In this document: one piece after another, positions 34,892-40,001 of the stretch
How positions within the stretch are numbered: position 1 is the stretch's first letter
How the letters are laid out: each line of letters opens with the position of its first letter
DNA from: an uncultured Bacillota bacterium
Lineage (GTDB): Bacteria > Bacillota_I > Bacilli_A > RFN20 > CAG-449
Direction: 5' to 3'
DNA: 40,001 nt
NCBI GenBank assembly: GCA_902493275.1
Contig: CABUOQ010000016.1
Coordinates: forward strand, 1-40,001
Program-made: the position numbers and the translations under genes
Notes under the pieces: generated by a model
What the model saw: only the letters and a program-made list of their open reading frames with translations
Told to the model about the DNA's origin: nothing
Database searches by the model: none

Positions 34892-35719
34892 ATGGATGAA
34901 ACTTTAAGAAAAGAAAAACTATATTCTAGAATTCTTGAGGTCGATTTATTACGAGGAATCGCTCTTTTTTTCATGATTTTTGATCATATTGCTTATGATT
35001 TATTTATGACATTGCCAATGATTTTTAAAGGCTATAATGAACCCGGAACTTGGACTAATTCATTATCTTCTTTTGCCTTCAACTATTGGAATTGGAACGT
35101 TAGAATAGTAGTAAGATATTTTATAGTTTTCATATTTTTAAGTTTAACGGGTATTTGTTGTTCTTTTTCCCATAGTAATATTAAGCGGGGACTAAAATTA
35201 TTTGGTGTAGCCTGTATTGTCAGCTTGGTCACCTTTATTATGGGTTTAATTATTTCTGATATTAACGTAACTATTTTATTTGGTTTATTGCAATGTGTCA
35301 GCTTGAGCTTAATCATGATAGGTCTATTAGAAAAATTAGCATCTAATAAATGGGTTTATTTAGCTATTGGATTAGTATTTATGGGAATTGGCATTTTTAT
35401 GAATATTCAATACAATTACTCTTTTGAATATAAAGATCATAATATCTTTTTACTTTTACTTATGCAAATCGTCGGAATAGGAAATGTCGGCGGTGATTCT
35501 TTTCCATTATTTCTTAATGGCGGACAAATTTTTATAGGTGTATTTTTAGGAAAACTACTATATCCTACAAGAAAATCAATATTCAATAAGTCATATTCAA
35601 ACAATATGGTCACCTTTATGGGACGACATAGTTTGATAATTTATATCGCTCATCAAGTTCTTATTGTTTTATTACTTTCGATAGTATTATTAATATGCGG
35701 TTATAAACTCGCTTTATAG
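34892..35719 (+). CDS. DUF1624/HGSNAT-like membrane acyltransferase
   Basis: A membrane protein of about 275 residues with seven or eight hydrophobic helices. The opening SRILEVDLLRGIALFFMIFD is the hallmark of the DUF1624/heparan-alpha-glucosaminide N-acetyltransferase catalytic family, including a conserved His in FMIFDHIAYDL. Such proteins are thought to move acyl groups across the membrane to sugars. The frame is open from 34799, but the family N-terminus fits the ATG at 34892. There is no good ribosome site, so the start is uncertain (34844 is an alternative). It is followed after 9 bases by an acyl-CoA ligase gene, suggesting the two supply and transfer an acyl group. Confidence 0.75.
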   Translation: MDETLRKEKLYSRILEVDLLRGIALFFMIFDHIAYDLFMTLPMIFKGYNEPGTWTNSLSSFAFNYWNWNVRIVVRYFIVFIFLSLTGICCSFSHSNIKRGLKLFGVACIVSLVTFIMGLIISDINVTILFGLLQCVSLSLIMIGLLEKLASNKWVYLAIGLVFMGIGIFMNIQYNYSFEYKDHNIFLLLLMQIVGIGNVGGDSFPLFLNGGQIFIGVFLGKLLYPTRKSIFNKSYSNNMVTFMGRHSLIIYIAHQVLIVLLLSIVLLICGYKLAL

Positions 35720-35728
35720 GAGATTGAC

Positions 35729-37315
35729 ATGCCAACTTTATATGAATCAATATTAAAATTTGAAAACTCATCACTTTCTGCTTTATATTATGAAAATAAG
35801 ACCATAACTTATAAAAAGTTAATCGAAAATATAAAAAAACTTGTTTCCTATCTTCGTGATAAAGGCATAAAATCAGGAGATGTTGTAACTACGGTTTTAC
35901 CTAATCTTCCAATTACTATCTATCTTTTTTATGCTTTAAACGCTATTGGGGCTATTCAAAATATAATATATCCTCTTACTCCAATTGATCAAATTATGGA
36001 TTCATTAAAAAGAACTTCATCAAATCATTGCATCATGCTATTAACTGAATTTGAAAGTCATAAAGATTTATTTATCAACGCAAAGACTAATTTTTACTTT
36101 GTAAATCCGATGCATGATAATTCTTTTATTCTTCGTCATCTAATATTTTTTAAATATAAGGCTCCAAAAAATTATCCTAATTTATTTTTAATCGACAAAT
36201 TCCGTTCATATCAACCTGCCACTGATATTAAAAATCACGATCCTTCCTTAGGCAGTATCTATCTTCATTCTGGAGGCACAACTTCAACTCCAAAGATTAT
36301 CGTTTTAAGTGATGATTCAATAAATAATTTAGCGATGAAAGTTGATGGAATAATCAATCATCCACTACAAGGCAAATCAATGCTTGCAGTTTTACCTACT
36401 TTTCATGGATTTGGCTTAGGTATGGGAATTCACGCACCATTAGCTAATGGTGCATCTAGCGCTTTAATGATGCGTTTTAATAGCCAAAAAGTTATCAAAT
36501 GGATTAATCAAGGCAAAATAAATTTTATTATTGGTGTTCCTGAATTATATCGTAAGTTAATGAATGACCCTGGTTTTATTAACAGCAAATTAACCAATCT
36601 TGAATATAGCTTTGTCGGTGGAGATAATGTGCATCAATCACTCATCGATAATTTTAATCAATTGATGATTGAACACCAATCAACTAATAGACTTTTAGAA
36701 GGATATGGTTTAACTGAAACAGTCACCGTATGCACTGTTAATACTAAAGAACATTTTAAAAAAGCATCAGTTGGTCAACCATTAAGAGATATCGAACTTA
36801 GAATTTATGATGATAATATGAATCTTCTTAAAAATGGTGAAGTTGGTGAAGTTTATATAAGTGGCAATACTCTTATGAATTCATATCTCGATGATGAAGT
36901 ATCAACTAATAATACTAAAATTAATATTGACAATCGAATTTTTATTAAAACAGGCGATTTAGGATATCTAGATGATGATGGATTCTTGTTTTTAAAAGGA
37001 CGAAAAAAAAGAATGTTTATCATCTCTGGATTTAATGTTTATCCAGGTGAAGTTGAAAAAATTGTAACCGAAATAGATGGTGTTCAAAGTGCCTCTTTAG
37101 AATGTTTCGAAACTCCAAAGATTCATCTTAATCTATATATTATAAAAAATCGCAATTATAATAAAAGTGAACAAGAATTATCTTCAATAATCACTCAAAC
37201 CTTAAAGAATAAACTTCTAAAATATTCACTTCCTAGCAAAATAATCTTCTTAGATGAATTTCCAAAAACTAAAGTTGGAAAAATCGATCATAAGAAGTTT
37301 GTCGACGATAAATAA
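35729..37315 (+). CDS. AMP-forming acyl-CoA synthetase-like ligase
   Basis: A 528-residue adenylate-forming enzyme. The P-loop-like motif LHSGGTTSTPK is at residues 179-189, the A5 motif EGYGLTETVT at 324-333, KTGDLGYLDDDGFL at 407-420 and GRKKRMFIISGFNVYPGEVE at 424-443. The C-terminal FPKTKVGKIDHKKF contains the catalytic Lys. All residues for carboxylate activation are present. The substrate, acetate up to a longer fatty acid, cannot be told. GGAG (35719-35722) at the stop codon of the upstream gene is the ribosome site, so the pair is an operon with the HGSNAT-like protein. Confidence 0.9.
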   Translation: MPTLYESILKFENSSLSALYYENKTITYKKLIENIKKLVSYLRDKGIKSGDVVTTVLPNLPITIYLFYALNAIGAIQNIIYPLTPIDQIMDSLKRTSSNHCIMLLTEFESHKDLFINAKTNFYFVNPMHDNSFILRHLIFFKYKAPKNYPNLFLIDKFRSYQPATDIKNHDPSLGSIYLHSGGTTSTPKIIVLSDDSINNLAMKVDGIINHPLQGKSMLAVLPTFHGFGLGMGIHAPLANGASSALMMRFNSQKVIKWINQGKINFIIGVPELYRKLMNDPGFINSKLTNLEYSFVGGDNVHQSLIDNFNQLMIEHQSTNRLLEGYGLTETVTVCTVNTKEHFKKASVGQPLRDIELRIYDDNMNLLKNGEVGEVYISGNTLMNSYLDDEVSTNNTKINIDNRIFIKTGDLGYLDDDGFLFLKGRKKRMFIISGFNVYPGEVEKIVTEIDGVQSASLECFETPKIHLNLYIIKNRNYNKSEQELSSIITQTLKNKLLKYSLPSKIIFLDEFPKTKVGKIDHKKFVDDK

Positions 37316-37354
37316 ATTATTTTAACGCCTTTATAAATTCGCTATAATATAAAT

Positions 37355-37996
37355 ATGAGACGAGTTCTATTATCTAATTCACACGGAGATGTAAAAAATA
37401 AATATGTCGGCTATTCTTTTCTCTTTTTAATATTTGGCCCACTTTATTTACTTTTTAAAACGAGATTTTTTTCAGCGATAATCTTATTAATTATTTATTA
37501 TTATCTATTACCTATTCCCGGAATGGAATTTATCGTTTCTCTGATTGATGATAAATATCTATTCTTTAAAGAGTTTTTAATGTTTTTCCGTGGTGATATA
37601 ACTAGATATATCGGTCTCAGCGTAATCATATTATTTCAAATTGTCTCCAGTTTTTTTATAGAAGGAATCCTCACAAGAAAATATATAAAAAGGAAGAAAA
37701 TGTTACCTGTAACTGAAGACGATGCCCGTTTATTAATCTCCGTTCATGCTGCAAATAGAAAGATTCTTCTAGCTAGTTCAACTTATGAAAAATCAAACGA
37801 CGATGAAATTATGTATCGAAAAAAAGTAGATGTTCCTTATATCATTGATTCCAGCAATAACACTAAAGTTGAAAAATATAAAGAAATCGAAAAAAGAAAA
37901 AAAATCGATGAGTTAAATGATATATATCGTCTTGGTCAAATAACTCGCGAAGAATACGAGATTCGCCGCGCACGAATTGTAAATACTTATAAATGA
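37355..37996 (+). CDS. Membrane protein with a C-terminal SHOCT-like segment
   Basis: A 213-residue protein of unknown function. Three hydrophobic segments (about residues 20-37, 38-55 and 82-105) form the N-terminal half. The C-terminal half is charged and soluble and ends in KIDELNDIYRLGQITREEYE, which resembles the short SHOCT oligomerisation motif. The ATG has no Shine-Dalgarno site; TATAAT at 37343-37348 ends 6 bases upstream, suggesting a leaderless transcript. Its stop codon lies within the ribosome site of the next gene, so the two form an operon. Confidence 0.7.
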   Translation: MRRVLLSNSHGDVKNKYVGYSFLFLIFGPLYLLFKTRFFSAIILLIIYYYLLPIPGMEFIVSLIDDKYLFFKEFLMFFRGDITRYIGLSVIILFQIVSSFFIEGILTRKYIKRKKMLPVTEDDARLLISVHAANRKILLASSTYEKSNDDEIMYRKKVDVPYIIDSSNNTKVEKYKEIEKRKKIDELNDIYRLGQITREEYEIRRARIVNTYK

Positions 37997-38006
37997 GGTG
38001 ATTAAA

Positions 38007-38315
38007 ATGACTCCAACCATTGCAAAAATTATTTTATATGTTACTTTAGCTATTGAATTGATAACGTTTTTAGTTTTATATCGTTTAAAAAAAGATAATC
38101 GATATTCTCCATATTATTATGTTTTATCCACGATTATAATTTTATGTTTATTAATATCTTTAAGTCTCGATAGCGGATTATTTAAAACTGACCATGATAG
38201 CAATTATTATCTTATTGAGTTTGGCATATATCAATCCGCTGTTATATTGGGATATTTATTAACTCTACTAGTAAGAATTATCATAAAAAAAAGAAAATCC
38301 GCTCAAGAACTATAA
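38007..38315 (+). CDS. Small integral membrane protein
   Basis: A 102-residue protein with three hydrophobic segments (AKIILYVTLAIELITFLVLY, YVLSTIIILCLLISLSL and a third near ILGYLLTLLVRIIIKK). I do not recognise a family. The frame begins with a GTG at 37998, but this belongs to the GAGGTG ribosome site, so the ATG at 38007 is the likely start. It follows the preceding membrane-protein gene and ends in a terminator. Confidence 0.65.
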   Translation: MTPTIAKIILYVTLAIELITFLVLYRLKKDNRYSPYYYVLSTIIILCLLISLSLDSGLFKTDHDSNYYLIEFGIYQSAVILGYLLTLLVRIIIKKRKSAQEL

Positions 38316-38330
38316 GCTAAAAAAACTATT

Positions 38331-38362
38331 AAAAAACGAACTTTAAATTAGTTCGTTTTTTT
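38331..38362. terminator. Bidirectional terminator
   Basis: Twelve-base stem AAAAAACGAACT / AGTTCGTTTTTT with a 7-base A/T loop. It has A and T runs on its two sides, so it can end both the plus-strand membrane-protein genes and the minus-strand 38396-38777 gene. Confidence 0.87.
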
Positions 38363-38395
38363 ATACGGATAATTTTATCTAATTCATTTAAAACG

Positions 38396-38777
38396 CTACT
38401 TTAATTTATACCACTTATCCTCTATCAGCATTTCGATGGATAATATATCTAATTGTATTCTTAATGGTTCAAAGCCATTTTTCCTTTTAGTCAATTTTGA
38501 AAGTTCTATTAAACTTATAAATTCTCTAGTTTTATAATAATATATCTTTATGTAATTTCCTGATAATTTTTGGATATAAGAACTTTGAATATGTAATTTT
38601 GGCTTCGTTTTCAAAGACCAATTTAAATCTCAATTTACAACTAATAAGATTTTGATCTTTTAAATCATTATATAATCCATGAGGAATAATAAAAATTAAA
38701 TCATCGTTTTCAGTTATAACATCTGTTACTCGTGCATCATGAAGATTTATATCTGCTATATTCTTGATAAATTCCAT
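38396..38777 (-). pseudogene. Frameshifted small protein gene
   Basis: Two overlapping minus-strand frames (38777-38532 and 38614-38396) appear to be one gene broken by a single-base frameshift. The first starts MEFIKNIADINLHDARVTDV and continues to CKLRFKLVFENEAK. The second carries on as LHIQSSYIQKLSGNYIKIYY and ends with IEDKWYKLK. The second frame has only a TTG as a possible start, inside the first. Moving one base forward near the AAAA run at about 38598-38601 joins them into one protein of about 125 residues. It may be a true pseudogene, a homopolymer sequencing error, or a programmed shift. Function is unknown. Confidence 0.65.
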
Positions 38778-38818
38778 AATGGTTATTTTCTATAATTCAC
38801 TATTTAATGAATAACCCT

Positions 38819-39790
38819 CTATTTTATTTCTTTAAAATATACCGCCATTCCCTTAGCAACTGAAGCTAAAGGATCTGGAGCAATTCTAATAGCAATATTT
38901 ATTTTACTTTCAATATATTCACGCATACCCGCTAAAAGTGCAGTACCTCCAGAAATAATTACCCCATTATCTTGAATATCACTTGCTAATTCTGGTGGAA
39001 TTAAAATAAGGGCATCATTTATTGAATCAATCAATTGCTCTGCTAGAGGAATTAAAATATTTTTTACTTCGGCAGTTGAAATATTAACATTATGCGGTAG
39101 AGAGGTTAATATGTCTCGTCCAGAAACTTCAAGCAAACGATTTTCAGGAGTTAATTCAACTGAACCAATCTTCATTTTGATAAATTCAGCGGTTTTAATT
39201 CCCACTAATAAGTGTCTTTGCTTTCTTAAGTATCTTAAAATCACTTCATCAATTAATTGACCACAGAAAATTGATGGACGAGAAATTATTTCTTGTTTAC
39301 CAGATAAGACGACGATATTTGTACTTCCAGCACCTAAATTAACATGCATCGTCCCGCGATTATCTTTAAAAGATACACCTGCACCCAAAGAAGCTAATAT
39401 TGCTTGATTTTCAAAAGTGACATCATCACAGCCTAATCGACTTGCGATTTCAATGTATGACTTCTTTTCGATAGGTGTTATATCTGATGGATGTGAAAAT
39501 AAGATTCGATAATTCTTTAAAGATTTTATATTTGCACGGTTTAATGCTTCTTTCAAAAATAAAACACATGGATTTAACCTTGCTGGAACCCCACGTTTTA
39601 TCGGCTTGATTACATCGATATTGTCTGGAGATTTTCCTAACATTTTACTAGCTAAATATCCAATATCCAAAACTTTACCAGTTTTAATATCCAAAGAAAT
39701 AATAGTAGATTCAGAAAAAACTATTCCTCTACCTTCAACATAAATAAATGTATTTGCTGTTCCAAAATCAATTCCAATTAACTTTTTCAT
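38819..39790 (-). CDS. Divergent MreB-like actin homologue
   Basis: A 323-residue actin-like protein of the MreB/Mbl group, which guides wall synthesis along the membrane. Phosphate-1 motif GIDFGTANTFIYV (Asp8) and the adenosine loop GVIISGGTALLAGM are conserved. The phosphate-2 motif, normally DIGGGTTE, is NLGAGSTN with Asn151 in place of the catalytic Asp. The EPxAAA segment has become ENQAILASLGAG (127-138). It is probably a paralogue with altered ATP hydrolysis. No ribosome site is seen; TATGAT with an extended TGC (39800-39805) ends 9 bases before the ATG. No mreC or mreD is adjacent. Confidence 0.88.
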   Translation of the reverse strand: MKKLIGIDFGTANTFIYVEGRGIVFSESTIISLDIKTGKVLDIGYLASKMLGKSPDNIDVIKPIKRGVPARLNPCVLFLKEALNRANIKSLKNYRILFSHPSDITPIEKKSYIEIASRLGCDDVTFENQAILASLGAGVSFKDNRGTMHVNLGAGSTNIVVLSGKQEIISRPSIFCGQLIDEVILRYLRKQRHLLVGIKTAEFIKMKIGSVELTPENRLLEVSGRDILTSLPHNVNISTAEVKNILIPLAEQLIDSINDALILIPPELASDIQDNGVIISGGTALLAGMREYIESKINIAIRIAPDPLASVAKGMAVYFKEIK

Positions 39791-39954
39791 CTTATATAAA
39801 TCATAGCAAAATTAATCGATAAATTCTATATATAAATTAAATCTAAATTTAAAAGACGATTACTTGGTCATTTTTTGAGATAATTTAATTAAAATTAGTA
39901 GTATTATTTTTACAAAGTGCTTAAAATAAGTAATTGTACAAGGAGAAAAAAAGA

Positions 39955-40001
39955 ATGTCAAAAAAAATATTTTCGTTAGACTTCGAAGGTAAAAAATTGA
40001 T
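39955..40001 (+). CDS. pnp: Polyribonucleotide nucleotidyltransferase, N-terminal fragment
   Basis: Only the first 15 codons lie in the window. The peptide SKKIFSLDFEGKKL matches the conserved opening of PNPase, and AAGGAG at 39940-39945 is the ribosome site. PNPase is a 3'-5' exoribonuclease that degrades RNA. In Bacillus it follows rpsO directly, whereas here they are separated. The identification rests on a short stretch and context. The gap 39791-39954 is an AT-rich divergent promoter region in which I see no further gene. Confidence 0.7.
   Translation, partial: MSKKIFSLDFEGKKL

Overview
The window looks like chromosomal DNA of a low-GC Firmicute, most likely an uncultured gut lineage of Bacilli/Erysipelotrichia type. 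Evidence: strong AT bias, AGGAGG-type ribosome binding sites, TTGAnn-17-TATAAT promoters, a T-box upstream of ileS, and Bacillus-like gene neighbourhoods (ileS-lspA-rluD; comEA-comEC-holA-rpsT-gpr; rpsO near pnp). UGA acts as a stop, so this is not a code-4 mollicute. No rRNA, tRNA, CRISPR array, phage or intact insertion sequence was seen.

Layout. 71-4583: T-box-controlled ileS-lspA-rluD operon (minus). 4616-7240: BspA-like leucine-rich-repeat lipoprotein, then a SpoU methyltransferase and a YgjP-type metallopeptidase. 7284-13478: DUF523 gene, the glycogen pair glgB-glgP, and acetate kinase. 13528-19412: P-loop kinase with a U32 protein, murC, and ATP-dependent PEP carboxykinase. 19569-24428: a lipoprotein and the operon pepV-trmB-ytpR-like-pncB. 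24575-26254: ECF transporter S component and fmt, converging. 26344-34286: a competence/sporulation island with a small membrane protein, a spore-protease (GPR) homologue, rpsT, holA, an 842-residue repeat lipoprotein, comEC and comEA. 34485-40001: rpsO, a predicted envelope acyltransferase with an AMP-forming ligase, two small membrane proteins, a frameshifted gene, a divergent MreB, and the start of pnp.

How the genes fit together. Central metabolism is fermentative and carbon-storing (glgB/glgP, pckA, ackA). LspA in the first operon would mature the three lipoproteins encoded here. The most notable region is 26344-34286. It keeps the Bacillus order around gpr, and the GPR homologue keeps both catalytic aspartates and a propeptide cleavage-like site. 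The spoIIP gene that follows gpr in Bacillus is absent and a 97-residue membrane protein takes its place; a large repeat lipoprotein is inserted between comEC and holA. The second notable region is the 5 kb separating rpsO from pnp, which carries a candidate acylation module and an actin-like protein with an altered nucleotide-binding loop. Several genes lack a Shine-Dalgarno site and have a -10-like hexamer 5-9 bases before the start codon, suggesting leaderless transcripts.
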